Below, in pieces: positions 1-6,668 of a stretch of 8,273 bases of DNA. The stretch is from Boseongicola sp. (GTDB lineage: Bacteria > Pseudomonadota > Alphaproteobacteria > Rhodobacterales > Rhodobacteraceae): positions 1-8,273 of the forward strand of contig JABDPD010000076.1 of the NCBI GenBank assembly GCA_013042895.1, in the 5' to 3' direction. Under the pieces are notes generated by a model. It ran no database searches and had not been told where the DNA came from. It saw nothing but the letters and a program-made list of their open reading frames with translations. Made by a program: the position numbers and the translations under genes. Positions within the stretch are counted from its first letter, which is position 1. Every line of letters starts with the position of its first letter.

Positions 1-1806
1 CCTTCGCCGCCCTTCATGACCTCGACGCTTCAGCAAGAGGCCAGCCGCAAATTCGGATTTGGCGCGCGCCAGACAATGCAGGTCGCTCAGCGTCTCTACG
101 AAGCAGGGCACATCACCTACATGCGGACCGACGGCATCGACATGGCGCCCGAGGCCGTCGCCTCGGCACGCGACGCGATCAAAGCGCGCTACAACGACAA
201 ATACATCCCCGACAATCCGCGCATTTACAAAAACAAGGCCAAGAACGCTCAAGAAGCCCACGAGTGTATACGCCCGACCGAGATGACAGCCGACGCCGAG
301 AGCCTGTCTTTGCGCGACGCCGACCAAAGGAAGCTTTACGACCTGATCTGGAAACGCACGCTGGCGAGCCAGATGGCTAGCGCGAAGATGGAGCGCACCA
401 CCGTCGACATCGCCAGCCGCGACGGTCAGGTTGAGTTGCGCGCAACCGGTCAAGTCATTCTTTTTGATGGTTTTATTCGCGTCTACGAAGAAGGCCGCGA
501 TGACGTGGTAGATGACGACGACAAGCGTCTGCCGCAGATCATGGAAGGCGAAAGGACCGACAAAAAGTCCGTCACCCCCGAACAGCACTTCACCCAGCCC
601 CCGCCCCGATACACCGAAGCCACGCTGGTCAAGCGCATGGAAGAGCTCGGCATCGGCCGCCCTTCGACTTATGCCTCGATCGTCACCACAATCCAGGATC
701 GCGGCTACGTTCACAAAGACAAGAATCGCCTGTTCCCCGAAGACAAGGGCCGTCTTGTCATCGCCTTTCTGGAGAACTATTTCCGCCGCTACGTCGGTTA
801 CGAATTCACCGCAAACCTCGAAGAAGAGCTCGATGACATCACCGCCGGAAGCCGTGAATGGCAGGATGTTCTGGCCCGTTTCTGGCGCGACTTCAAAGCG
901 GCCATTGAAGAAACAGCTGACCTTCGGATCACCGAAGTTCTTGAGAAGATTAACGAAGTTCTCGAACCCCACCTGTTCCCGCCCACAGAAGAAGGCGGCG
1001 ATCCACGCCTCTGTCCCAACTGTGGCGCGGGTCGACTTTCTATGCGCACCGCCCGTTCCGGTGGCGCGTTTATTGGTTGCTCGAACTACCCCGAATGCCG
1101 CTATACCCGCGCCTTCGGCCCCCCCGGAACCGAACCCGAAAGCTCGATCCCGCCAGAAGGTAAGATGCTCGGCACGGATGAAGGCGACAACATCTGGGTC
1201 CACAAGGGCCGTTTTGGCCCCTACGTGCAGCGCGGCGAGGTCACCGAAGACAACAAGAAACCCCCGCGCCAGTCCATTCCAAAAGAATGGCCGCCGGAAG
1301 ACGTCGAATTGGAAGCCGCCGTCAAGCTCTTGGCATTACCAAGAAAAATCGGCCCTCACCCCGAAGACGGAGTGCCGATCTGGGCCAATATCGGGCGCTA
1401 CGGTCCATACCTCAAGTATGCCGAGAGCACCTCGGATCGTGGTGGCGTCAATGCCAACCTCGAAAGTATTGATGAGGTCTGGACAGTCGGCATGAACCGC
1501 GCCGTTGAGCTTATCGCCGAAAAGGTGGCATCTCGTGGACGCAGGGGCGTCGCCAAGACATTGAAAGACCTGGGTGATCATCCCGAGAGCGGCGGCAACA
1601 TCTCGATCATGGATGGTAAGTACAGGCCTTACGTCAAATGGGAAAAAGTCAACGCAACGCTTCCCAAGGAGATCAGCGCAGACGATCTGACAATCGCGCA
1701 AGCCGTTGACCTTATTGACGCAAAAGCCGCGACCAAAGGCAAGAAGAAGAAAACCCCGGCCAAGAAGAAAGCTCCTGCGAAAAGGAAGGCTACGGCAAAG
1801 AAATAG
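1..1806 (+). CDS. topA: DNA topoisomerase I (type IA), C-terminal part, 5' end outside the window
   Basis: TopA relaxes negatively supercoiled DNA by cutting one strand through a tyrosine-phosphate link. The reading frame is open from base 1. An ATG at 16 is internal, because the flanking PSPPFMTSTLQQEASRK stretch is the conserved TopA core, so the true start lies upstream. The catalytic Tyr is in GHITYMRTDG (codon 118-120; equivalent to E. coli Tyr319). EAHECIRPT and the GIGRPSTYASI motif (about 649-681) follow. A single four-Cys zinc ribbon has its Cys codons at 1012, 1021, 1078 and 1096. Three TopA C-terminal repeats then appear: GRFGPYV (1207), GRYGPYLKY (1393) and GKYRPYVKW (1615, with Arg in place of the usual Gly before Pro). 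The protein ends in a tail of about 25 residues rich in Lys, Ala and Pro, probably for DNA binding. One zinc ribbon plus repeats is a common bacterial layout outside the enterics. Identification is secure; only the missing N-terminus limits it. Confidence 0.97.
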   Translation, partial: PSPPFMTSTLQQEASRKFGFGARQTMQVAQRLYEAGHITYMRTDGIDMAPEAVASARDAIKARYNDKYIPDNPRIYKNKAKNAQEAHECIRPTEMTADAESLSLRDADQRKLYDLIWKRTLASQMASAKMERTTVDIASRDGQVELRATGQVILFDGFIRVYEEGRDDVVDDDDKRLPQIMEGERTDKKSVTPEQHFTQPPPRYTEATLVKRMEELGIGRPSTYASIVTTIQDRGYVHKDKNRLFPEDKGRLVIAFLENYFRRYVGYEFTANLEEELDDITAGSREWQDVLARFWRDFKAAIEETADLRITEVLEKINEVLEPHLFPPTEEGGDPRLCPNCGAGRLSMRTARSGGAFIGCSNYPECRYTRAFGPPGTEPESSIPPEGKMLGTDEGDNIWVHKGRFGPYVQRGEVTEDNKKPPRQSIPKEWPPEDVELEAAVKLLALPRKIGPHPEDGVPIWANIGRYGPYLKYAESTSDRGGVNANLESIDEVWTVGMNRAVELIAEKVASRGRRGVAKTLKDLGDHPESGGNISIMDGKYRPYVKWEKVNATLPKEISADDLTIAQAVDLIDAKAATKGKKKKTPAKKKAPAKRKATAKK

Positions 1807-1821
1807 TCGCTCCAATGGCCG

Positions 1822-1836
1822 CGCTGCACCGCAGCG
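1822..1836 (+). terminator. Small GC-rich hairpin after topA, possible weak terminator
   Basis: CGCTGC (1822-1827) and GCAGCG (1831-1836) are perfect complements around a 3-base loop, starting 16 bases after the topA stop codon. The bases that follow (attgacttt) are only weakly T-rich, so this is not a textbook intrinsic terminator. It may reduce read-through or protect the topA 3' end. A TTGACT at 1838-1843 resembles a -35 box, but I see no convincing -10 box at the right distance. Confidence 0.3.
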
Positions 1837-1898
1837 ATTGACTTTGCAGGGACCAAGCGTCAAAACCTCCGGCAACACTTGCCCGAGGAGACAGCCGC

Positions 1899-2603
1899 AT
1901 GAAAAAAGTCTATGCAAACGCAACCGAGGCATTGGAGGGCGTGCTGCGCGATGACATGCTCATCGCAGCTGGTGGATTTGGTCTTTGCGGCATCCCGGAG
2001 TTGCTTCTTCAAGCGATCAAAGAAAGCGGCGTCAAGGACCTAACGTTTGCGTCCAACAATGCTGGCGTTGACGATTTCGGCATCGGCATTCTGCTCCAGA
2101 CCAAGCAGGTCAAAAAGATGATTAGCTCCTATGTCGGCGAGAACGCTGAGTTCATGCGTCAGTACCTCTCAGGCGAGCTTGAGCTTGAGTTCAACCCGCA
2201 AGGCACCTTGGCCGAGCGCATGCGAGCTGCCGGCTGCGGCATTCCGGGGTTCTACACTAAAACCGGCGTCGGAACTGTCATCGCCGAGGGCAAAGAACAT
2301 AAAGATTTCAACGGGGAAACCTACATCCTCGAAGAAGGCATCTTCGCAGATCTTTCTATCGTAAAAGCATGGAAGGCCGACGAAACTGGCAACCTGATTT
2401 TCCGTAAAACAGCGCGGAATTTCAATCCACCGGCCGCCATGTGCGGCAAGCTCTGCGTAGCTGAAGTGGAAGAGATCGTTCCAACCGGAAGCCTCGATCC
2501 GGACAAGATCCACTTACCGGGCATCTACGTCCACCGCCTCATTCAAGGCGATCACGAAAAGCGCATCGAACAGCGCACAACCCGTCAGCGGGAGGAAGCA
2601 TAA
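1899..2603 (+). CDS. scoA: 3-oxoacid CoA-transferase subunit A (succinyl-CoA:3-ketoacid type)
   Basis: This is the alpha subunit (234 aa) of a family I CoA-transferase, which moves CoA from succinyl-CoA to a 3-oxoacid such as acetoacetate in the cytoplasm and so feeds ketone bodies or short 3-keto acids into acetyl-CoA. Visible signatures are the Gly-rich AAGGFGLCGIPE (residues 23-34), SNNAG (52-56), NPQGTLAER (99-107), the GIPGFYT loop (114-120) and FRKTARNFNP (168-177). These fit the SCOT-A group better than AtoD or PcaI, although the exact acyl substrate cannot be fixed from sequence. The start is supported by GAGGAG at 1885-1890, 8 bases before the ATG. The stop TAA overlaps the next start by one base (TAATG), so A and B subunits should be made in equal amounts. 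Length is normal and the gene looks intact. Confidence 0.93.
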   Translation: MKKVYANATEALEGVLRDDMLIAAGGFGLCGIPELLLQAIKESGVKDLTFASNNAGVDDFGIGILLQTKQVKKMISSYVGENAEFMRQYLSGELELEFNPQGTLAERMRAAGCGIPGFYTKTGVGTVIAEGKEHKDFNGETYILEEGIFADLSIVKAWKADETGNLIFRKTARNFNPPAAMCGKLCVAEVEEIVPTGSLDPDKIHLPGIYVHRLIQGDHEKRIEQRTTRQREEA

Positions 2604-3226
2604 TGCCTTGGGATCGTAATCAGATGGCCGCCCGCGCGGCGCAGGAACTCGAAGACGGCATGTACGTTAACCTCGGCATCGGCATTCCGACACTGGTCGC
2701 CAACTATGTGGGCGACAAGGACATCACGCTGCAGTCCGAAAACGGCATGCTTGGCATGGGCCCTTTCCCATTTGAAGGCGAAGAAGACCCAGACCTCATT
2801 AATGCAGGTAAACAGACGATTACCGAACTAAACCGCACGGCCTACTTCGACAGTGCACAGTCATTTGGCATGATCCGCGGCGGCAAAATCGCGGCCGCGA
2901 TCCTTGGTGCGATGGAAGTCAGCGAGAAAGGCGATCTGGCGAACTGGATGATCCCCGGAAAGCTCGTTAAGGGCATGGGCGGAGCGATGGACCTCGTCGC
3001 GGGCGTTGGTCGCGTGATCGTCGTGATGGATCACACGAATAAACATGGCGTTTCCAAAGTGTTGAAAGAATGCACCCTACCACTCACAGGCAAAAGCGTT
3101 GTTGACCTCATCATCACTAATCTCGGCGTTCTGGAAGTCGGCCACAAAGGTCTGCACATCCTTGAATGCGCCGACGGTGTCACCCACGACGACATCCGAG
3201 CAGCGACTGAGGCAACCATCGTTTGA
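2603..3226 (+). CDS. scoB: 3-oxoacid CoA-transferase subunit B (succinyl-CoA:3-ketoacid type)
   Basis: This is the catalytic beta subunit (207 aa) of the CoA-transferase. Glu46 in LQSENGMLGMGP (residues 43-54) is the family's active-site glutamate, which forms the acyl-enzyme and enzyme-CoA thioester. Other hallmarks are LGIGIPTLV (24-32), the AYFDSAQSFGMIRGG segment (80-94), GMGGAMDLVAGV (124-135) and the HTNKHG loop (144-149). The usual GKGGAMDL reads GMGGAMDL here, a mild variation. GGAGGA at 2591-2596, inside the end of scoA, is the ribosome binding site, 6 bases before the ATG. The stop TGA overlaps the ATG of the following acetyltransferase gene. The two subunits form a heterodimer or heterotetramer by family precedent. 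The gene is full length with no damage. Confidence 0.94.
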   Translation: MPWDRNQMAARAAQELEDGMYVNLGIGIPTLVANYVGDKDITLQSENGMLGMGPFPFEGEEDPDLINAGKQTITELNRTAYFDSAQSFGMIRGGKIAAAILGAMEVSEKGDLANWMIPGKLVKGMGGAMDLVAGVGRVIVVMDHTNKHGVSKVLKECTLPLTGKSVVDLIITNLGVLEVGHKGLHILECADGVTHDDIRAATEATIV

Positions 3227-3513
3227 TGATGGACGACATCCGAAAGGAAATCGACGGCTCCAAAGGACGGTATGTGCTCACCCAAGGCGGGACCGAAGCC
3301 GAATTAACCTTTTCCGTTGCTTCACCTACACTGGTGATCGCCGATCACACGGCGGTGCCAGATGCGTTTCGGGGCACTGGTGCGGGCCTGAGGCTGGTTG
3401 AACGCCTCGTTGCGGATGCCAAATCGGAAGGCTTTAAGATCATTCCATTGTGCCCATTTGTGAACGCACAACGCGCCAAAAACCCTGACTGGGCTGACGC
3501 CTTTAAAGTCTAA
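3226..3513 (+). CDS. Small GNAT-fold N-acetyltransferase (YidJ/COG2388-like)
   Basis: This 95-residue protein resembles the minimal GNAT family of about 90-100 residues (COG2388). It has beta strands around TEAELTFSVA (23-32) and TLVIADHTAVPDAFRG (35-50). The acetyl-CoA loop is R49-G-T-G-A-G-L55, matching the (Q/R)xxGxG/A motif. The conserved IIPLCPFVNAQRAKNPDW tail lies at 72-89, and this PLCPFV pattern is typical of the group. Substrate is unknown; relatives are poorly characterised. The start at 3226 overlaps the scoB stop (TGATG); an ATG at 3229 and a TTG at 3223 are alternatives. A weak TGAGG at 3208-3212 is the only SD-like sequence, so translation is probably coupled to scoB. Co-transcription with the CoA-transferase suggests, but does not prove, a role in acyl-CoA metabolism or regulation. 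Confidence 0.85.
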   Translation: MMDDIRKEIDGSKGRYVLTQGGTEAELTFSVASPTLVIADHTAVPDAFRGTGAGLRLVERLVADAKSEGFKIIPLCPFVNAQRAKNPDWADAFKV

Positions 3514-3567
3514 GAAATCAATACGCGGGCATTCGATAAAGCTCGTGTATTAACTGTTCATGATTTC
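3514..3567 (+). terminator. Compound hairpin at the end of the CoA-transferase operon
   Basis: Immediately after the acetyltransferase stop, bases 3520-3530 can pair with 3541-3551 to make an 11-bp stem (nine Watson-Crick pairs, two G-U) around a 10-base loop. Outside it, GAAATC (3514-3519) and GATTTC (3562-3567) are also complementary. No T-run follows, so this is not a canonical Rho-independent terminator. An RNA-stabilising 3' hairpin or an inefficient terminator is the best reading. Confidence 0.4.
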
Positions 3568-3579
3568 GAAACAGCATCA

Positions 3580-3585
3580 TATTAT
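3580..3585 (+). promoter_or_regulatory. Possible -10 box for the flippase/DprE-like operon
   Basis: TATTAT matches the sigma-70 -10 consensus at five of six bases and lies about 30 bases before the first ATG of the next gene. The best upstream partner, TTCATG at 3557-3562 with a 17-base spacer, matches the -35 consensus at only three positions. It is plausible by position, but AT-rich six-mers occur by chance in such a gap. Confidence 0.25.
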
Positions 3586-3614
3586 CGCCCAATTCTGTTG
3601 CTAATCGACTGCCA

Positions 3615-4622
3615 ATGATCATGAGCAGCGTTTTACCTCCTCCCCGCGCAACACGCCAAGAACCGCCCAAAGGTCGAACCCGTGACCTGTTGTTGATCGG
3701 TGGTCTCATTCTCTTGGTCCTCTTTGGACTTGGAGCTTTAGCCCTTGCGACAGGCTGGGAAGAAACGATGTCCGCATTGCGCAGCCTATCGGCCATTGAA
3801 GTCATTGCACTTTTGGCGTTGAGCCTTGTGAACTACCTTTTTCGCAGCCTGCGCTGGCACCTGTTTGCAAATCGCTTGGGGCTGACTACAAATCTCACGC
3901 AGAACATCCGCCACTTTCTCGGTGGGTTTGCGATGTCCGTCACACCGGGTCGCATAGGTGAGTTGGTTCGCATGCGATGGCTTCAGCGCGAAACCGGCTG
4001 GCCATTTGACCGGACCGCGCCGCTGGTTCTTGTGGACCGTGCGTCAGATCTCGCTGCCATGGCTATATTGCTCGCAATTGCCATTGCCTTTTCGACCACC
4101 GGAGTCGTCGGTGGCGCACCGGTGGCGATCCTTGCAACTATTGCCGCCTTCATCGCCACGCGCCCGCGCCTTATGCGCATGGCCGGAGACATTGCCCACG
4201 TCGCAACCACCCGGCGCTTTCCGCGTCTTTTCGCCCGCGTCCGCCGGGCTGCTAAATCGCTCTCCACATTCCAAGCCCCAACCGTCTTGCTAGCCGCTGG
4301 CGCCCTCGGTGTCATTGGATGGCTCGCCGAAGGCTGGGCATTCCACCTCCTGTTAGTCTGGATGGGCGCTGACATTGGCTTTTGGAGTGCGGTCGGCATC
4401 TTCATTTTTGCCACCCTTGCAGGCGGCATCACAGGTGCTCCTGGCGGGCTTGGAGGCGCAGAAGCTGCCATGGTCGCCCTCTTGGTTGGCTACGGCACAC
4501 CAATCGAAATCGCCTTGCCAGCAACGCTGATCATACGCCTGACTACGCTTTGGTTCGCCATCGCCATCGGGCTTCTCGTCTTCCCAATTGCAGAGCGACG
4601 CTCAAAAATGAGTACCAAATGA
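3615..4622 (+). CDS. Flippase-like membrane protein, UPF0104 / LPG synthase TM family
   Basis: This is an inner-membrane protein of 335 residues with about seven or eight hydrophobic segments (roughly 24-46, 59-76, 137-159, 163-182, 222-246, 254-275, 300-323). It carries the marks of the family that includes the MprF flippase domain and AglD-associated proteins: NYLFRSLRWH (73-82), TPGRIGELVR (110-119), DRASDL (141-146), APGGLGGAEAAM (275-286) and RLTTLWFAIAIG (308-319). No aminoacyl-transferase domain is present, so it does not make lysyl-phosphatidylglycerol. Its ATGA overlap with the DprE1-like oxidase implies a linked job. Moving the polyprenyl-phospho-sugar product across the membrane is a reasonable inference, with no direct proof. 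The start is uncertain: ATG at 3615 or 3621, neither with a clear ribosome binding site. Confidence 0.85.
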   Translation: MIMSSVLPPPRATRQEPPKGRTRDLLLIGGLILLVLFGLGALALATGWEETMSALRSLSAIEVIALLALSLVNYLFRSLRWHLFANRLGLTTNLTQNIRHFLGGFAMSVTPGRIGELVRMRWLQRETGWPFDRTAPLVLVDRASDLAAMAILLAIAIAFSTTGVVGGAPVAILATIAAFIATRPRLMRMAGDIAHVATTRRFPRLFARVRRAAKSLSTFQAPTVLLAAGALGVIGWLAEGWAFHLLLVWMGADIGFWSAVGIFIFATLAGGITGAPGGLGGAEAAMVALLVGYGTPIEIALPATLIIRLTTLWFAIAIGLLVFPIAERRSKMSTK

Positions 4623-5929
4623 CCTGGAAAACCTCAGAATACAGCGGCTGGGGCCGCGTTCACACTGCCAACAGTGCCGCGGCCCGTCCAGAACGTGCCA
4701 CAGCTCTCGCAGCGATTGTTGAGAAAACACCTGCCCCCGCGGTTGGAATGCGCCGAAGCTATGGCGATGCGTGTCTCAACGACGGCGGGCGGATGATCGA
4801 CATGTCGCGTATGGATCGTGTGCTCAACTTCGATCCCGAAACCGGAATCCTCCATGTTGAGGCAGGCGCACAAATTGGCCAGATCTTAAAGATTTTCGCA
4901 CCAAAAGGCTGGCTCCCACCGGTCATGCCCGGCACAGGCTTTGCCACTGTGGGTGGCGCAATCGCGATGGACGTTCACGGCAAGAACCACCACGGCGCGG
5001 GTTCCTTTGGGGTGCATATCACCGAAATCACTTTGATGACCCCGAAAGGCCCTAAGGTTCTGACACCAAGGAAGAACGCGGGGCTTTTCAAAGCCACCGT
5101 CGGTGGTCTGGGCCAAACCGGGCCAATTCTTTCAGCGCGCCTTCAATTACTCCGAGCCAAAGGCGACGTCATGATCGTGACCGAGCGCCGAGTTGAGGCA
5201 TGGGATGAGTTTCTCGCCCTACTGGACGCCTCGGACGCGACCTATACTGTTGGCTGGATCGACGCGACCGCGCGCGGCGACCAGCTTGGTCGCGGCATAC
5301 TTGAAGAGGCGGAAACCGGAGCTGGTCTGGTGACAGCTGCGAAAAGAGGCAAGCGTATCCCCGTCGATGCCCCAAGCTTTGCGCTGTCTCCCAGTGTTGT
5401 CCGCACTTTCAACGCCGCCTATTGGCGGCGCGTTCCAGACCGGGGACGCACAGTTGTGAAACCAATCGACGACTTCTTCTTTCCGCTGGACAAGATCCAC
5501 GACTGGAACCGCCTATACGGCAAATCCGGTTTCCATCAATTCCAATGCGTTGTCCCGATTGATGCCGCCGACTCCCTGCGAGCAATGCTTGAACGGATCG
5601 CGGGTTCCGGCCTCGCCTCGCCTCTGGCAGTACTGAAACGCATGGGACCTGGGCGCGCTGGTTATATGTCATTTCCGATGGAGGGATACACGCTCGCTGT
5701 CGATTTCCCCAACAAGGTTGCCGCAACTCGGCTCATTAGTGAGCTCGAAGCCGCGACCGTCGAAGCCAAGGGCCGCATTTACCTGGCAAAAGATGCTCTT
5801 TCTGGCCCTGACTCGGTCCGCGGTATGTATCCCGAGTTCGCAGCTTGGGCAAAAGTCGTGAAATCCGCCGATCCGGGCGGACACTATATTACGGACCTCG
5901 TGCGCCGCCTGAACTTGAGGACTGCATAA
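4619..5929 (+). CDS. DprE1-like FAD-dependent polyprenyl-phosphoribose 2-oxidase
   Basis: This 436-residue oxidase (vanillyl-alcohol-oxidase/p-cresol-methylhydroxylase fold) matches mycobacterial DprE1, which oxidises the 2'-OH of decaprenyl-phospho-ribose to a ketone. FAD-domain motifs are RSYGDACLNDGG (46-57), MPGTGFATVGGAIAMDVHG (103-121) and KNHHGAGSFG (122-131). By recalled alignment, DprE1 Tyr60, Gly117, His132 and Lys134 correspond to Tyr48, Gly105, His120 and Lys122 (constant offset 12). Gln334, Gln336, Lys367 and Lys418 correspond to Gln307, Gln309, Lys340 and Lys391 (constant offset 27). Asn385 becomes Thr358 and the drug-reactive Cys387 becomes Ala360, in GYTLAVDFP. The start at 4619 overlaps the preceding stop (ATGA); the frame stays open upstream to 4382, but that stretch encodes the membrane protein in another frame. 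The reductase partner follows at once. The exact sugar and lipid carrier are inferred. Confidence 0.88.
   Translation: MTWKTSEYSGWGRVHTANSAAARPERATALAAIVEKTPAPAVGMRRSYGDACLNDGGRMIDMSRMDRVLNFDPETGILHVEAGAQIGQILKIFAPKGWLPPVMPGTGFATVGGAIAMDVHGKNHHGAGSFGVHITEITLMTPKGPKVLTPRKNAGLFKATVGGLGQTGPILSARLQLLRAKGDVMIVTERRVEAWDEFLALLDASDATYTVGWIDATARGDQLGRGILEEAETGAGLVTAAKRGKRIPVDAPSFALSPSVVRTFNAAYWRRVPDRGRTVVKPIDDFFFPLDKIHDWNRLYGKSGFHQFQCVVPIDAADSLRAMLERIAGSGLASPLAVLKRMGPGRAGYMSFPMEGYTLAVDFPNKVAATRLISELEAATVEAKGRIYLAKDALSGPDSVRGMYPEFAAWAKVVKSADPGGHYITDLVRRLNLRTA
5916..5921 (+). promoter_or_regulatory. Ribosome binding site that fixes the reductase start
   Basis: TGAGGA lies seven bases before the ATG at 5929 inside the end of the oxidase gene. 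It favours this start over in-frame codons further upstream (from 5845), which lie within the oxidase coding sequence and precede the GATSTIA nucleotide-binding motif by too far. Confidence 0.6.
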
Positions 5930-6666
5930 TGTCACAAACATGGATCATCCTCGGCGCCACCTCGACAATTGCACGCAGTTTTGCCCGCCTCGCTTCTGGT
6001 CGCGGCGACGGTGTTCTCCTTGCAGGCCGCGACATCGACGACATGGCGGCAACCGCCAGCGATTGCGCTGCCCGCGGCGCGCCCTTGGCCGAGGTGATCG
6101 CCTTTGACGCCCGAAACGCAAGCAGCTTCAAGGCTATCCTTGATCAGGCATCCGGCATTGAAGGGACGCTCAGTATTGCTGTTTTTGTAGGCTCCATGCC
6201 CACACAAGACGAGATCGACGCCGACCCTTCTCTAATTTCCGGCACAATCGTCGACAATTTCACTGGTCCTGCCGAGTTTCTCACCATGATCGCTCCGCTG
6301 CTTGAGGCGCGAGGAAACGGCACCATTGCAGGAATCGGATCGGTGGCCGGTGACCGGGGTCGGCTTGGCAATTATGTGTACGGAGCAGCAAAGGCAGGAT
6401 TTCATACCTATCTTTCGGGCTTGCGCAACAGGATGGGCCGCAAAGGTGTGCATGTCATGACGGTCAAACCCGGCACGGTGGATACAGCTATGACATGGGG
6501 GATGGACAAGCTCCCGTTCCTCGCACAGCCTGAGAAAATAGCCGCAGATATCCTGCGAGGCGCGGACCGTCAGAAAGACACTATATATACGCCTCTAATT
6601 TGGTGGCCCGTTATGACCATCATTCGGCTCATTCCTGAGCGCGTTTTCAAAAAGCTTAAGATCTAA
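5929..6666 (+). CDS. DprE2-like short-chain dehydrogenase/reductase
   Basis: This is a 245-residue SDR. The N-terminal nucleotide-binding loop is LGATSTIAR (8-16), a variant of TGxxxGIG with Ala at the last Gly, as expected for an atypical SDR. AGRD (32-35) ends the second strand and FDAR (59-62) supplies the usual Asp. Catalytic residues are Asn110, Ser138 (in GIGSVAGDRG), Tyr151 and Lys155 (YGAAK), followed by VKPGTVDTAM (179-188). In mycobacteria DprE2 reduces the 2-keto intermediate from DprE1 to polyprenyl-phospho-arabinose using NADH. The pairing here, with TAATG overlap to the oxidase gene, argues for the same two-step epimerisation. A hydrophobic then basic C-terminus (221-245, with IWWPVMTIIRLIP and a KKLK end) could hold the enzyme at the membrane. 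The stop lies only 2 bp from that of the convergent gene. Confidence 0.87.
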   Translation: MSQTWIILGATSTIARSFARLASGRGDGVLLAGRDIDDMAATASDCAARGAPLAEVIAFDARNASSFKAILDQASGIEGTLSIAVFVGSMPTQDEIDADPSLISGTIVDNFTGPAEFLTMIAPLLEARGNGTIAGIGSVAGDRGRLGNYVYGAAKAGFHTYLSGLRNRMGRKGVHVMTVKPGTVDTAMTWGMDKLPFLAQPEKIAADILRGADRQKDTIYTPLIWWPVMTIIRLIPERVFKKLKI

Positions 6667-6668
6667 CG

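Noticed and set aside
512..1495. Long + strand open frame (327 codons) overlapping topA
   Set aside because: It lies in another frame inside the secure topA gene; the translation is rich in Ser, Pro, Arg and Thr with no family motif, typical of a shadow of GC-rich codon use.
1336..1932. Minus-strand open frame of 198 codons across the topA end and the start of scoA
   Set aside because: It is antisense to two well-identified genes, its product is Cys/Arg/Leu-rich without motifs, and it would bury the scoA ribosome binding site.
3983..4471. Minus-strand open frame of 162 codons inside the flippase-like gene
   Set aside because: It is Ala/Arg/Met-rich low-complexity translation opposite hydrophobic membrane segments, an expected artefact.
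4382..4618. In-frame upstream extension of the DprE1-like oxidase
   Set aside because: The extra 79 residues are His/Arg/Cys-rich and lie inside the membrane protein gene; the ATGA overlap at 4619 gives a protein of the right length.
5845..5928. In-frame upstream extension of the SDR gene
   Set aside because: It is contained in the oxidase coding sequence, and the Rossmann beta strand starts right after the Met at 5929, which has a good ribosome binding site.
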